This document shows, piece after piece, positions 1 to 7,907 of a stretch of 64,000 bases of DNA; the stretch's first letter is position 1, and every line of letters begins with the position of its first letter. The DNA is from Enterococcus sp. RIT-PI-f (GTDB lineage: Bacteria > Bacillota > Bacilli > Lactobacillales > Enterococcaceae). The stretch spans positions 310,001 through 374,000 of the forward strand of contig NZ_LHOX01000018.1 of the NCBI RefSeq assembly GCF_001297065.1. Direction: 5' to 3'. The notes under the pieces are model-generated. The model ran no database searches. It was given only the letters and a program-made list of their open reading frames with translations, and had not been told where the DNA came from. A program made the position numbers and the translations under genes.

Positions 1-246
1 CAATCGATGATTTACACGATTGGTGACAATCAACAGCAATTGGAGCAAAAGGCTATCCACAAAAGCCAATTGATTGGGCAACCTATTTTTCATCTTCCGC
101 ATCTGGGACGCTTGATCAATCAACGGACGATGTTCTTTATCCATTGCTTATATAGTGTTTTCGCCTTGTATGTGTTAACAACGACGATTTTTGTGACATT
201 GTATCAAGTCAAAACTGGATCATTAAAAAGGACCATTTCATATTGA
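1..246 (+). CDS. C-terminal part of a probable signal peptidase I (S26B/SipW-like)
   Basis: The reading frame is open from the first base of the window, so the gene starts upstream and only its last 81 codons are visible. The fragment has a GDN motif followed about 20 residues later by an IGQ...LPHLG stretch, which resembles the end of the catalytic domain of archaeal/SipW-type signal peptidases (GD..., IG.....IP.LG). One hydrophobic membrane helix follows (about residues 44-66 of the fragment), then a short tail. The catalytic Ser and His lie outside the window. The stop codon sits inside a bidirectional terminator. The family call rests on a short similarity, and another membrane protein is possible. 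Confidence 0.5.
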   Translation, partial: QSMIYTIGDNQQQLEQKAIHKSQLIGQPIFHLPHLGRLINQRTMFFIHCLYSVFALYVLTTTIFVTLYQVKTGSLKRTISY

Positions 247-258
247 AATGGTCCTTTT
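226..258. terminator. Bidirectional terminator
   Basis: A 15-bp perfect stem (226-240 with 244-258) closes on a 3-base loop. It has an A-run on the left and a T-run on the right. It lies between the convergent signal-peptidase fragment and ykoC and can end transcription from both sides. Confidence 0.9.
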
Positions 259-262
259 CACC

Positions 263-946
263 TTACGATAAATAAAATGTACCAATCAAACTGCCGGTCA
301 AACAGCAAAGGATAAATAGCCAATCTCGACGGGTGATCGTAAAGGTTTTTGCATAACTTCTGCTGGCAGCAGGATCAAAACCTCTTGATGTCATCGCATC
401 GGCCAATAACTCTGACCAGCGGACTGACTTGACGAGCAGTGGGATCAAGAAGGTCATTGAGAAGGGGCCGACAGTCATGCCGCGAGACCGCAGACTTTGC
501 TTGATATGTTTGTATTCGGTGGGCAAGATGGGGGCAATTTGAAAAGCTGCCATTAAGCCATAGGCAAAGACAGGTGGCAAAGCCACTTGTTGCTGTAATG
601 AATAAATCAAGTCATCAATTTTTGTAGAGGCAGTAAAGGCCGTCCCTAATATCCCGAAGCAATAGACGCGCGCTGCCATGTCTAAGCCATACTGAATCGC
701 TTGCGTCTGACTATCTTGCGTTGTTTGATTCTGATAAAAAATTAGACCGGTAAAAAATACACCCAATGCGGACAGAGATAAGAGGCTGAACAACAAGCAA
801 GTTTTTTTGATCGTCAATTCTTTGAGCGTCAGCAATAAGAAAACAATCGTGACCAAAAGGGTCAATCTGCTATTTGTTTGAAAAGAAATGACCAATGCGA
901 GTGCTAAAATCACGAATAACTTGACGCTTGGGTTGAGTGTTTTCAT
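263..946 (-). CDS. ykoC: ECF transporter transmembrane component EcfT (YkoC-like)
   Basis: This is the membrane coupling subunit of a thiamine/hydroxymethylpyrimidine ECF transporter. It links the substrate-binding membrane protein YkoE to the ATPase YkoD. The 227-residue protein has several hydrophobic helices and the EcfT arginine motif in the form SLRSRG, which touches the ATPase. A second such segment, TSRGFDP, follows. The ATG at 946 is preferred over the one at 952 because GGAGG sits 6 bases upstream of it. The start lies inside ykoD, so the genes overlap by 77 bases. It is the last gene of the ykoF-E-D-C operon, which begins at the TPP riboswitch. Confidence 0.9.
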   Translation of the reverse strand: MKTLNPSVKLFVILALALVISFQTNSRLTLLVTIVFLLLTLKELTIKKTCLLFSLLSLSALGVFFTGLIFYQNQTTQDSQTQAIQYGLDMAARVYCFGILGTAFTASTKIDDLIYSLQQQVALPPVFAYGLMAAFQIAPILPTEYKHIKQSLRSRGMTVGPFSMTFLIPLLVKSVRWSELLADAMTSRGFDPAASRSYAKTFTITRRDWLFILCCLTGSLIGTFYLS

Positions 947-2285
947 AGGCATCCTCCGTTAGATAAAGATTGAAATCAATGATCTGGCTGCAAAATGCCT
1001 GCAATAGTTCCGTATCATGGCTGACGATGAGGACCAGCGTGCCAGATTTGGCTTTATCTGCCAGCATTTGCATGATCTGCCAGGCTTGTTCAAGGTCTTG
1101 GCCATATGTCGGCTCATCCACGAGCAGGATGGGGACAGGGCGAAACAAAAAGCTGGCAACCGCCAATCTCCGCTGTTGCCCTTGGCTCAATAGAAAAGGG
1201 GAGGTGTGGCTTTTTTCATCTAAGTGCAGCTGGGCCAAGCAGGACTCAATTGAAATGTCTTGATTGCCAACCCGCAATTCGTCTGCAACTGTGGTGGCGA
1301 TGAACTGATCTTGGGGATTTTGCATGATCCAACTCATTTGGGTGAACGCTTGTTTGACTGTGGCAATGTTTTTTTGATTGACCCGAACGACGCCCTGATA
1401 AGGATGGTCATGCAACAAGACGTTCAAGAAAGTTGATTTGCCGATCCCGCTCTTACCAGTGATGCCGATTAGGCCACCGGCTGGCAAGTGAAATGTTGGC
1501 AGATGGATTGAGTGAGATCCCGCTGAAAAGCGAAGATCTTCTAAAACTAGTGCTTCTTTTGATGCGGGTTCCTCTATAGAAGGAACTGGCAATCTGTTGG
1601 TGATCGCATTTTCCAACGCCAAAATGGCTTCTTGATCGAGTGAAAGGAATTGCGCCTCGATCATCAACCACTGTTCAACCCAATCTGTGACATATGAAAC
1701 TTGATGATCAATCAGTAGGATACCGATATTGTGCGTGCGTTGCAGCTGACGTAATTTTTGGATCAATTGCTTGCGCGTCTGATGATCAAGGTTGGCAAAA
1801 GGTTCATCTAACAATAAATACCGACTTTCCATGACTAGGCAGCAAGCCAAAGCAACCAATTGTTTTTGGCCACCGGATAACGTGCGCAATGGCTGGTCGG
1901 CAAGGGCCTCGATCTCACAAAAAGAAAGGGCATCCTCCACACGTTGCGGCATATCTTTTGGTGCAATCTCTCGATTTTCTAAACAGAAAAGCAATTCTTC
2001 TCTGGGGGTATGCATGCAAAACTGAGTATCGGGATTTTGAAACATCAGACTAATCAGTGTGGCGCGTGTACGAATGGATAAATCATCGATTGAATGGGCA
2101 TCAATCGTATAGCTTCCTGATAAGAAGCCCTCTTGGCTCAATCCTGCAAGAATACGAAAGAGGGTGCTTTTTCCTGATCCGGAAGGGCCATAGATGGCTT
2201 TGGTTTCTCCCGGATGTAATTCGAAAGAAGCTGTGATTGTCTGGTGATCGCAAGCAAATTGACAATCTGTTAATTGTAAGCTCAT
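870..2285 (-). CDS. ykoD: ECF transporter ATPase with two ABC domains (YkoD-like)
   Basis: This is the energising subunit of the thiamine-precursor ECF transporter. The 471 residues hold two complete ABC ATPase domains in tandem. The first has Walker A GPSGSGKST near residue 34, signature LSGGQKQ and Walker B LLLDEP. The second has Walker A GKSGIGKST near residue 275, signature LSQGQQR and Walker B LLVDEP. The start overlaps the end of ykoE by four bases (ATGA), which implies translational coupling. The fused double-ABC form is typical of YkoD, whereas general EcfA/EcfA' are separate proteins. The C-terminal part reads through the start of ykoC. Confidence 0.93.
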   Translation of the reverse strand: MSLQLTDCQFACDHQTITASFELHPGETKAIYGPSGSGKSTLFRILAGLSQEGFLSGSYTIDAHSIDDLSIRTRATLISLMFQNPDTQFCMHTPREELLFCLENREIAPKDMPQRVEDALSFCEIEALADQPLRTLSGGQKQLVALACCLVMESRYLLLDEPFANLDHQTRKQLIQKLRQLQRTHNIGILLIDHQVSYVTDWVEQWLMIEAQFLSLDQEAILALENAITNRLPVPSIEEPASKEALVLEDLRFSAGSHSIHLPTFHLPAGGLIGITGKSGIGKSTFLNVLLHDHPYQGVVRVNQKNIATVKQAFTQMSWIMQNPQDQFIATTVADELRVGNQDISIESCLAQLHLDEKSHTSPFLLSQGQQRRLAVASFLFRPVPILLVDEPTYGQDLEQAWQIMQMLADKAKSGTLVLIVSHDTELLQAFCSQIIDFNLYLTEDAYENTQPKRQVIRDFSTRIGHFFSNK

Positions 2286-2887
2286 CGAGACGTCTTTCCA
2301 GCGACCTGTAGGGTCGGATCTGCAGCAATTGGATAGCTGTTCAATACACCCATACGTGTCAAATGGTCACAGACGATCTTGATCAAAAATGCCGAGAAAA
2401 ATAAGGCAGAACATAAGCGAATCACAAATATCGTCAGTAGGAGCTGCCATTTCAGATCAACGAAATTTGACCGGATGATACCCCATATGAAGCTAGTGAT
2501 CGTTGCACCGATCGCACCTGTGATCAACGGGAACCAGCCGTAGCGCCGATAGCCCCCCAACGCAAATCCTGCTTCAGTACCAATTCCTTGGACAAACCCA
2601 CTAATAAAAATGATTGGGCCATAAAAGTTGCCCATAAAGACTTCAAGCAAAGCAGCGATCATTTCTGTGATCGTCGCGGCACCAGGTTTCCGCAAGACAT
2701 AGCCTGCAAAAGCTGCGGCCATGAACCAAACACCAAAAATGAATTCATTGGCCAGAACTGATAGGCCAAAAGGGGTCAGAAGTGTCCCTAAAAGCAGGCC
2801 AAAATGAACGGCGCCCAGATAGATGACCCCAAAAATCAATGAAGCGATCCCCACCATGATCACATCTTTTAATGCCCATTTAAACAT
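2282..2887 (-). CDS. ykoE: ECF transporter substrate-specific component YkoE
   Basis: This is the membrane substrate-binding (S) component of the transporter, expected to bind thiamine or its pyrimidine precursor. The 201 residues are mostly hydrophobic. They carry the YkoE hallmark GAATITEMIAALLEVFMGN-like segment near residues 68-86 and a conserved G.GTEAGFALGGYRRY stretch near residue 108. A strong AAGGAGGTGG ribosome binding site precedes the ATG. The gene overlaps ykoF by eight bases. The placement directly behind a TPP riboswitch supports the substrate class, but the exact ligand is an inference. Confidence 0.92.
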   Translation of the reverse strand: MFKWALKDVIMVGIASLIFGVIYLGAVHFGLLLGTLLTPFGLSVLANEFIFGVWFMAAAFAGYVLRKPGAATITEMIAALLEVFMGNFYGPIIFISGFVQGIGTEAGFALGGYRRYGWFPLITGAIGATITSFIWGIIRSNFVDLKWQLLLTIFVIRLCSALFFSAFLIKIVCDHLTRMGVLNSYPIAADPTLQVAGKTSR

Positions 2888-3488
2888 GTGCCGCCACCTC
2901 CTTAGAAGGACTATTGACAGAGATCGTTGCCTCTAAGACATAATGGGAAAGGTGCGCATGCGCATACGCCAATGCAGCTTCAAAATAGGTGAATAATTGA
3001 CTGGCAGTGCCCGATAAGAGTGTTACATAGTGCGCCGAGCGAGGCTTCAATCCATGATCAGCTGCCAAAGCAACGATGGCGGCGATTTCCTCCATATAAT
3101 TGTTTTCACCAAACGCATAGAAGGAGTATTTGCAATCAACGAGAAAATCGCCTTTTGCTATGTTATTGGCATCATTTGGTTTTGCTTGTTGGCCATTCAA
3201 GTAACTATCGCCAGCATGATCCCCTGGGCATCCTTTCGAAAATGTAAATTCACCAACAAGATGTGTGTGTGGCTCATAGGCGTTGATCATCAATGCTGCT
3301 GCCGCATCTACCACACTTGCCGGTTCTCCTCGGTACAACGTGCTGAAGAGATCCGTTTGCTTCCACACTGCACTGGTATCAGTTTCTTTGATACTCGTTA
3401 AAATTTGGGTGGCGAACTGGTCTTTCATTGGATATATACTTACCCGACACCCTGTAATATCGATCATTCCTGTTTGACATGCTTCCAT
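2880..3488 (-). CDS. ykoF: YkoF family thiamine/hydroxymethylpyrimidine-binding protein
   Basis: This is a soluble thiamine/HMP-binding protein that accompanies the YkoEDC transporter. The 202 residues contain two related halves. Each half has the pattern of a short strand followed by 'hvG.fTFSkGCPGD' or similar (near residue 80 in the first half). This agrees with the tandem ferredoxin-like YkoF fold. It is the first gene of the operon, with AAAGGAG before the ATG, and begins about 100 bases downstream of the TPP aptamer. The name follows the Bacillus subtilis family; its precise role there is as a thiamine-binding helper. Confidence 0.9.
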   Translation of the reverse strand: MEACQTGMIDITGCRVSIYPMKDQFATQILTSIKETDTSAVWKQTDLFSTLYRGEPASVVDAAAALMINAYEPHTHLVGEFTFSKGCPGDHAGDSYLNGQQAKPNDANNIAKGDFLVDCKYSFYAFGENNYMEEIAAIVALAADHGLKPRSAHYVTLLSGTASQLFTYFEAALAYAHAHLSHYVLEATISVNSPSKEVAAHV

Positions 3489-3520
3489 TTTAAACTCTCC
3501 TTTCTGATCATTCTGCCCGC

Positions 3521-3580
3521 AAAAAAAGCGTTCCCCCTTTAACTATCCACATGCAGACAGAAAAATGGGAACGCAAAAAG
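3521..3580 (-). terminator. Riboswitch-controlled terminator before ykoF
   Basis: On the minus strand an 8-bp stem GCGTTCCC/GGGAACGC (3567-3574 with 3528-3535) is followed by a run of seven T. It stands directly after the TPP aptamer and before the ykoF ribosome binding site. It is the likely expression platform: ligand-bound aptamer, terminated transcript. Confidence 0.8.
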
Positions 3581-3585
3581 TTGTG

Positions 3586-3674
3586 CGTCGCCACTTCCCT
3601 ACGTTGGTACTAACCAAATCAGGTTCAAAGGGACCAGACCAAAGTCTATCTCAGCATAAAGCGCCCCTAGTGGA
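3586..3674 (-). promoter_or_regulatory. TPP riboswitch (THI element)
   Basis: Read on the minus strand, the segment contains the conserved TPP aptamer blocks. These are the CTAGGGG start, the CTGAGA box at about 3647-3652, ACCTGATTTGGTTAGTACCAACGTAGGGAA around 3598-3626 (shown here only as landmarks ACCTGAT and GTAGGGAA), and a closing GTGGCG. It precedes a factor-independent terminator and the ykoFEDC operon. High thiamine pyrophosphate should switch the operon off. Confidence 0.95.
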
Positions 3675-3697
3675 TAAATATTCAATTGAATGACCAC

Positions 3698-3726
3698 AGT
3701 GTAGCACATCAACTGAGAAAGAACAA
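3698..3726 (-). promoter_or_regulatory. Promoter of the ykoFEDC operon
   Basis: On the minus strand TTGTTC (3726-3721) and TACACT (3703-3698) are separated by 17 bases. The start would fall just before the TPP aptamer, which fits a riboswitch leader. Confidence 0.65.
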
Positions 3727-3824
3727 CTATAGAGAAGAAGACGGCAACAGATACAATGACTTCTTTTTGATGACTGAAGCGATTTTATATGAAGAATCTA
3801 TCATATAAAAAAACATGAAAAATG

Positions 3825-3857
3825 ATATTGACAGGTTGAAATTAGTTGTGTAAAGTA
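3825..3857 (+). promoter_or_regulatory. Probable adcA promoter
   Basis: A TTGACA hexamer near 3830 is followed about 15-17 bases later by TGTGTAAAGT, an extended -10-like element near 3851. It lies just upstream of the Zur-like box and about 120 bases before the adcA start. Confidence 0.5.
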
Positions 3858-3871
3858 GTGACTTGAGAGTA

Positions 3872-3890
3872 AAACGTAATCTTTACGTTT
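3872..3890 (+). promoter_or_regulatory. Zur-like zinc operator before adcA
   Basis: The palindrome AAACGTAAT-C-TTTACGTTT has one mismatch. It matches the 7-1-7 Zur box pattern known from Bacillus (TCGTAATnATTACGA). A second half-like copy, TCGTAAT, lies at about 3902-3908. Placement just downstream of the -10 region suits repression by a zinc sensor of the Zur family. Confidence 0.75.
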
Positions 3891-3973
3891 TGTTTTCGTA
3901 AATCGTAATTGATTTCATGGTATTTATTTCGTCAGTAAGAAAGAAGGAAAATGAAAAGGAGTGTTTCAAAAAA

Positions 3974-5548
3974 ATGAAGAAGTTTTTTAAAATAACGTTA
4001 TTATCGATAACAGCGCTTGGGTTGGCAGCCTGCGGTCAAGGAGGGACTGATAGCACGAATCAATCGGAAGCTGTTTCTGCTGAAGCTGTCAGTGATCCTA
4101 TCCAAGTCGTTGCGACTTTTTATCCAATGTATGACTTTACCCAGCAAATTGTTGGCGACGAAGGGGAAGTGACATTGCTGATGCCTGCTGGCACAGATTC
4201 CCATGACTATGAACCTTCCGCAAAAGATATGGCCACGATCCAAGATGCCGATGTCTTTGTGTATAACAATGAAAATATGGAAATGTGGGTGCCTTCGATT
4301 GAAACCACACTCGATGAAGGAAATGTGACAGTTGTCAAAGCGACAGAAGGCATGATTTTGTTGCCTGGCGATGACGATCATGACCATAGCCACGGTGACG
4401 ATCATGACCACGACCATGACCATGACCACGGGGATGATGGTCATTCTCACGAATTAGACCCTCATGTCTGGTTGGCGCCGAGTTTAGCAATCAAACAAGT
4501 TGAAGCGATCCGTGATCAATTAAGTGCAGCCTATCCAGAAAAAGCAGCTGCTTTTGATACAAATGCAACAGCCTACCTAGAGGAACTGGAAGCATTGCAT
4601 GAATCATATCTAGAAGCCTTCAGCAATCCAGCACAAAGTCACTTTGTCACACAACATGCGGCTTTCGGCTACTTGGCACTAGAATATGGATTGACACAAG
4701 TGCCGATTTCTGGACTTTCTCCAAGTGAAGAGCCATCTGCTTCACGAATTGCTGAATTGAAAGACTTTGTGACTGAAACTGGGATCGAAACGATTTATTT
4801 TGAGGAAAATGCCAAAGATAGTATTGCCCGGACATTGGCATCAGAAGCCGGTGTTGAACTGGCGGTGCTGAATCCGTTAGAAGGCTTGACACAAGAACAA
4901 ATGGACAATGGTGAAAACTATATTTCTATTATGGAACAAAACCGTGATGCTTTAAGAAAAACGACAGATGTAGCCAATGACAAAGAAATTGCGGAAACGG
5001 AAAAAGAAAAAACCGTCTACAATGGCTACTTTGACGATCATGCAGTTGAAGATCGTCCCTTATCTGATTGGGCTGGCGATTGGCAATCCGTATATCCTTT
5101 CTTGGAAGATGGGACATTGGATCAAGTCTTTGATTACAAAGCCAAACAAACACAAAAGATGACTGCGGAAGAATACAAAGCCTACTATACAACTGGTTAT
5201 CAAACAGATGTTGCTTCAATCAACATCACCGATCAAACCATGCGCTTTATGTTTGATGACGGAACTGAAAAAGAAGCAACGTATACCTATGCAGGCAAAG
5301 AAATATTGACTTATGAAGCGGGAAATCGCGGCGTACGCTATTTATTTGAGACCGATGATGAAGATGCCGCATTTAAATATATTCAATTCAGTGATCATGC
5401 CATCGCATCTGAAGAAGCGCACCATTTCCATATTTATTTTGGCAATGAGAGTCAAGAAGCCTTGCTGAAAGAGATGGACCATTGGCCAACTTATTATCCA
5501 TCTGAGATGACTGGTTTGGAGATTGCTCAGGAAATGCTGGCACATTAA
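3974..5548 (+). CDS. adcA: Zinc-binding lipoprotein AdcA with C-terminal ZinT domain
   Basis: This is the extracellular zinc-binding component of a zinc ABC transporter. From the ATG at 3974 the protein begins with a lipoprotein signal peptide and lipobox LAAC (Cys20). The cluster A-I metal-binding domain follows (VVATFYPMYDF start), with a very His/Asp-rich loop at about 133-158. From about residue 340 comes a ZinT/YodA-type domain (NGYFDDHAVEDRPLSDW..., ending HHFHIYFG). This two-domain form is typical of streptococcal/enterococcal AdcA. The upstream start at 3917 would add 19 residues before the signal peptide and is disfavoured; AAGGAG lies 12 bases before 3974. No adcB/adcC permease or ATPase gene is adjacent, so those partners are elsewhere. 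A Zur-like box precedes the gene. Confidence 0.95.
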   Translation: MKKFFKITLLSITALGLAACGQGGTDSTNQSEAVSAEAVSDPIQVVATFYPMYDFTQQIVGDEGEVTLLMPAGTDSHDYEPSAKDMATIQDADVFVYNNENMEMWVPSIETTLDEGNVTVVKATEGMILLPGDDDHDHSHGDDHDHDHDHDHGDDGHSHELDPHVWLAPSLAIKQVEAIRDQLSAAYPEKAAAFDTNATAYLEELEALHESYLEAFSNPAQSHFVTQHAAFGYLALEYGLTQVPISGLSPSEEPSASRIAELKDFVTETGIETIYFEENAKDSIARTLASEAGVELAVLNPLEGLTQEQMDNGENYISIMEQNRDALRKTTDVANDKEIAETEKEKTVYNGYFDDHAVEDRPLSDWAGDWQSVYPFLEDGTLDQVFDYKAKQTQKMTAEEYKAYYTTGYQTDVASINITDQTMRFMFDDGTEKEATYTYAGKEILTYEAGNRGVRYLFETDDEDAAFKYIQFSDHAIASEEAHHFHIYFGNESQEALLKEMDHWPTYYPSEMTGLEIAQEMLAH

Positions 5549-5565
5549 AAAAAAGATTGACATTT

Positions 5566-5607
5566 ACCGCTCTTTTCGTCAAAGTAAAGCTGATAGGAAG
5601 GAGCGGT
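5566..5607 (+). promoter_or_regulatory. Stem-loop overlapping the next gene's ribosome binding site
   Basis: ACCGCTC (5566-5572) pairs with GAGCGGT (5601-5607), with a 28-base loop and four T after the stem. The right arm includes the GAG of the AAGGAG ribosome binding site at 5598-5603. It may be a weak terminator of adcA, a translation-limiting hairpin, or both. Confidence 0.45.
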
Positions 5608-5613
5608 TTTGAT

Positions 5614-6621
5614 TTGGAAAAAACATTAAAGCGATTAGCGAAAGTCATCGACCGAATGATGGATCATGTAGACTTGTATGGTGGACCAACCATTGTCAGT
5701 GATGATGATCTAGAACATTATTTGGACCCCGTCTTTTATCTGATCTTTTGTGCAGAAACTGCTGGTGGGCTCAGTCAATTAAAGGACAAAGCATTTGTGA
5801 CTGAACTCTACACCGAGTTGATCCCGCAAGAAGTGCCGTATAGTTTGCGTTATCTCCCCTTTGCCAAAAGTGCGATGGAAGATTTTTATTACTGTTTATA
5901 TAAAGAAAAACACTTGACCAAAAGCCAATACTTAGAAATCGTCTTTATTTTCGCAGAAAAACAACCGACTTTTTTTGCACGAATGTCAAAACCGCAATTT
6001 TGGTCGGAAGAAAAGAAAGCGGCTATGATGCGCATGATCAGAGATGTGGAACCGGAAGAGCATGATCTGTTGCCCGTCGATGATCCTCGGATCGCAGCTG
6101 CTTCTCAAAAAGTGGTGCCTTTTCCAATAACAAAAACCGTCTTTGATGAGACCGATGATCAACCAGCGGCCTATCAAATTCGAATCGATCTAGAAGGATA
6201 TCGTCCGCCAATCTGGCGTCGCTTGGTCGTTCCTGCAGGGATCAGTTATGAGCAGCTCCATCTCTTGATCCAGATCGCTTTTGAGTGGATGAACAACCAT
6301 GTCTATCTCTTTTTTGCTGGCCAAAAGTCATTTGGTGTTGGTATTTCTTCTTCCAGTGAAAAGGCAACGATCGATCAAGATTTTCAAGAATGCACATCAT
6401 TGACCTATATTTACGATATGGGGGCGGATTGGACACATAAAATCAAGATCGAAAAAAGACTGACAAAAGAAGAAGTCAATGTACCTTATTATCCTGTATG
6501 TATCAAAGCAGTGGGAGATGTACCGGTGGAAGACATGTTTGATGATGTGAGAGAACCATTAGATAGAGATATGTTGAATGAACAACTTGCTGAATATTGG
6601 GATACAGGTGAATTTTTCTAA
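5614..6621 (+). CDS. pRiA4b ORF-3-like domain protein
   Basis: This is a protein of unknown function with a C-terminal plasmid pRiA4b ORF-3-like domain, starting near residue 185. That domain is seen as YQIRIDLEGYRPPIWRRLVV, then an LHLLIQIAFEW helix, a later YIYDMGADWTHKI motif and a GD.P.ED...G end region. The N-terminal half (about 180 residues) is helical and acidic, with no recognised motif. A TTG start at 5614 fits AAGGAG 10 bases upstream; no ATG occurs in the first 30 codons. The family is common in chromosomes and has no established activity despite its plasmid name. It follows adcA by 65 bases, and a hairpin covers its ribosome binding site. Confidence 0.75.
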   Translation: MEKTLKRLAKVIDRMMDHVDLYGGPTIVSDDDLEHYLDPVFYLIFCAETAGGLSQLKDKAFVTELYTELIPQEVPYSLRYLPFAKSAMEDFYYCLYKEKHLTKSQYLEIVFIFAEKQPTFFARMSKPQFWSEEKKAAMMRMIRDVEPEEHDLLPVDDPRIAAASQKVVPFPITKTVFDETDDQPAAYQIRIDLEGYRPPIWRRLVVPAGISYEQLHLLIQIAFEWMNNHVYLFFAGQKSFGVGISSSSEKATIDQDFQECTSLTYIYDMGADWTHKIKIEKRLTKEEVNVPYYPVCIKAVGDVPVEDMFDDVREPLDRDMLNEQLAEYWDTGEFF

Positions 6622-6623
6622 AA

Positions 6624-6650
6624 AAAAACTGGCTGCGGCCAGTTTTTTTG
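6624..6650. terminator. Bidirectional terminator
   Basis: The stem AAAAAAACTGGC / GGCCAGTTTTTTT has a short loop and lies between convergent genes. A- and T-runs on both sides make it usable from either strand. Confidence 0.9.
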
Positions 6651-6659
6651 TGTTATTTC

Positions 6660-7784
6660 TTATGTCAAATCCACGGAGTGGGTGATATAGTCTGTCATAG
6701 GTTTGCTGTATTGAGAAAAATGTGATGCATGGTGCATATGGCTATTTAAAGATTGTGCAATCAAATAGCCGATGAAAGGGCCAGTGGTCAACCCCGATGA
6801 TCCCAGTCCACTTGCCGCAAATAAGGTGCCTTGACCAGAAACATCGCCAAAAAAAGGCGCAAAATCTGATGTATAAGCCCGAGTGCCTACGCGATAGGAA
6901 AGGGGCATAGAAAAGAGGCTGTTCGGGTCTTGCAGAAAATCGCTGATACCAGCTGTTAGCTGTAGTTTTGCCTCCTCTGTCGGTGTCAAGTCCCATTTTG
7001 CGTTGTTTTCATGGGTTGCGCCTAGCAAAATAGTCCCATCGGCAAAGGGAATCAAATCACCTTCACCTGCCAACATGGCTACCGGCCAGTTATCCGTGTG
7101 AAATGGTGTAGCAAAGGACAAGAGTTGTCCTTTTTGCGGTCGGACGTCTACTTGATAACCCAAAGGAGCCAATAGCTGCTCGATACCTGGGCCAGCTGTG
7201 ACACAAAGGATGTCTGAGAAGATGCGCTGTTCATTCACTTTTATCTGCCATCCATCAGATTGTTGCTGGATCACTGCAGAGCCTTCAATAAATTTGACGT
7301 TCTTTTTCTGGGCGATCTTTTTCAAATGCAAAAGATAGGCGCGACCGTCTAAGCGCCCCCCGCCACTGATTGATAACGACGGTTGCGGCTTTAACAAAGG
7401 CAATGCTTGCTTGGTTTCTAGACGAGTGAGCAGTCTGATCGTCCCAATTTCCGGTGCAGTTTCTTTGCGGGTCTCAGCTAATTCAGCCAAGTTTAGCAGT
7501 TCTCCTTCTGGTCGCAAGATGAGGGTGCCAGAAGGCGCATAGATCGTTTGATCCAACGCAAGATCCTGTACCAATTTTCCAAAAAAGGCAGCTCCGTCTT
7601 GGGCCAAACGATACCATTTTTTGTTGCGTCTTTTTGACAACCAGGGTGAGATGATCCCTGCACTGGCACTGGTTGCTTGTCCTGTTAAGTGGTCGATCAC
7701 GGTCACTTCATATTGCGTGTGATCGAGATAAACAGCGAGGGTCATACCGATGATACCGCCGCCGATGATCGTGATTTTTTTCAA
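6660..7784 (-). CDS. FAD-dependent oxidoreductase (DadA/glycine oxidase family)
   Basis: This is a flavoprotein of the D-amino-acid dehydrogenase/glycine oxidase (DAO) family, expected in the cytoplasm. The N-terminus carries the dinucleotide-binding GGGIIG motif (about residues 8-13), followed by an acidic strand end (VTVID). Near the C-terminus is the conserved F-A-A-S-G-L-G-S-S-G-L segment that binds FAD. The length (374 residues) is normal. A TTG start at 7784 is chosen because GGAG lies 8 bases upstream, while the GTG at 7793 sits inside that site. The substrate cannot be told from sequence. It stands alone, convergent with the upstream gene and divergent from recQ. Confidence 0.8.
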   Translation of the reverse strand: MKKITIIGGGIIGMTLAVYLDHTQYEVTVIDHLTGQATSASAGIISPWLSKRRNKKWYRLAQDGAAFFGKLVQDLALDQTIYAPSGTLILRPEGELLNLAELAETRKETAPEIGTIRLLTRLETKQALPLLKPQPSLSISGGGRLDGRAYLLHLKKIAQKKNVKFIEGSAVIQQQSDGWQIKVNEQRIFSDILCVTAGPGIEQLLAPLGYQVDVRPQKGQLLSFATPFHTDNWPVAMLAGEGDLIPFADGTILLGATHENNAKWDLTPTEEAKLQLTAGISDFLQDPNSLFSMPLSYRVGTRAYTSDFAPFFGDVSGQGTLFAASGLGSSGLTTGPFIGYLIAQSLNSHMHHASHFSQYSKPMTDYITHSVDLT

Positions 7785-7878
7785 TCTGTTCACTCCTTAA
7801 AGCTGCTTGGTTGCTGGCCTATGGAGGTCAGAAGTTAAACTTCTTCTCATAGCCATTTCCTTTGCGTAATTAATTGCG

Positions 7879-7884
7879 TATAAT
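7879..7884 (+). promoter_or_regulatory. -10 element upstream of recQ
   Basis: A perfect TATAAT lies 24 bases before the recQ ATG. No good -35 hexamer was found at the usual distance, so the rest of the promoter is uncertain. Confidence 0.4.
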
Positions 7885-7907
7885 AAAGAATTGGAAAAGA
7901 GGGTATT

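Noticed and set aside
3917-3973. Upstream in-frame start for adcA
   Set aside because: It would place 19 charged residues before a normal lipoprotein signal peptide.
4001-4450. Minus-strand His/Met-rich reading frame opposite adcA
   Set aside because: It is the shadow of the His/Asp-rich zinc loop codons of adcA and has no ribosome site.
4374-4450. Short tandem repeats in the His-rich region as a CRISPR or VNTR
   Set aside because: The repeats are coding (His-Asp codons) within the AdcA metal loop; no spacers.
5557-6621. Transposon or plasmid origin suggested by the pRiA4b ORF-3 name
   Set aside because: The family is widely chromosomal; no transposase, terminal repeats or plasmid genes are near.
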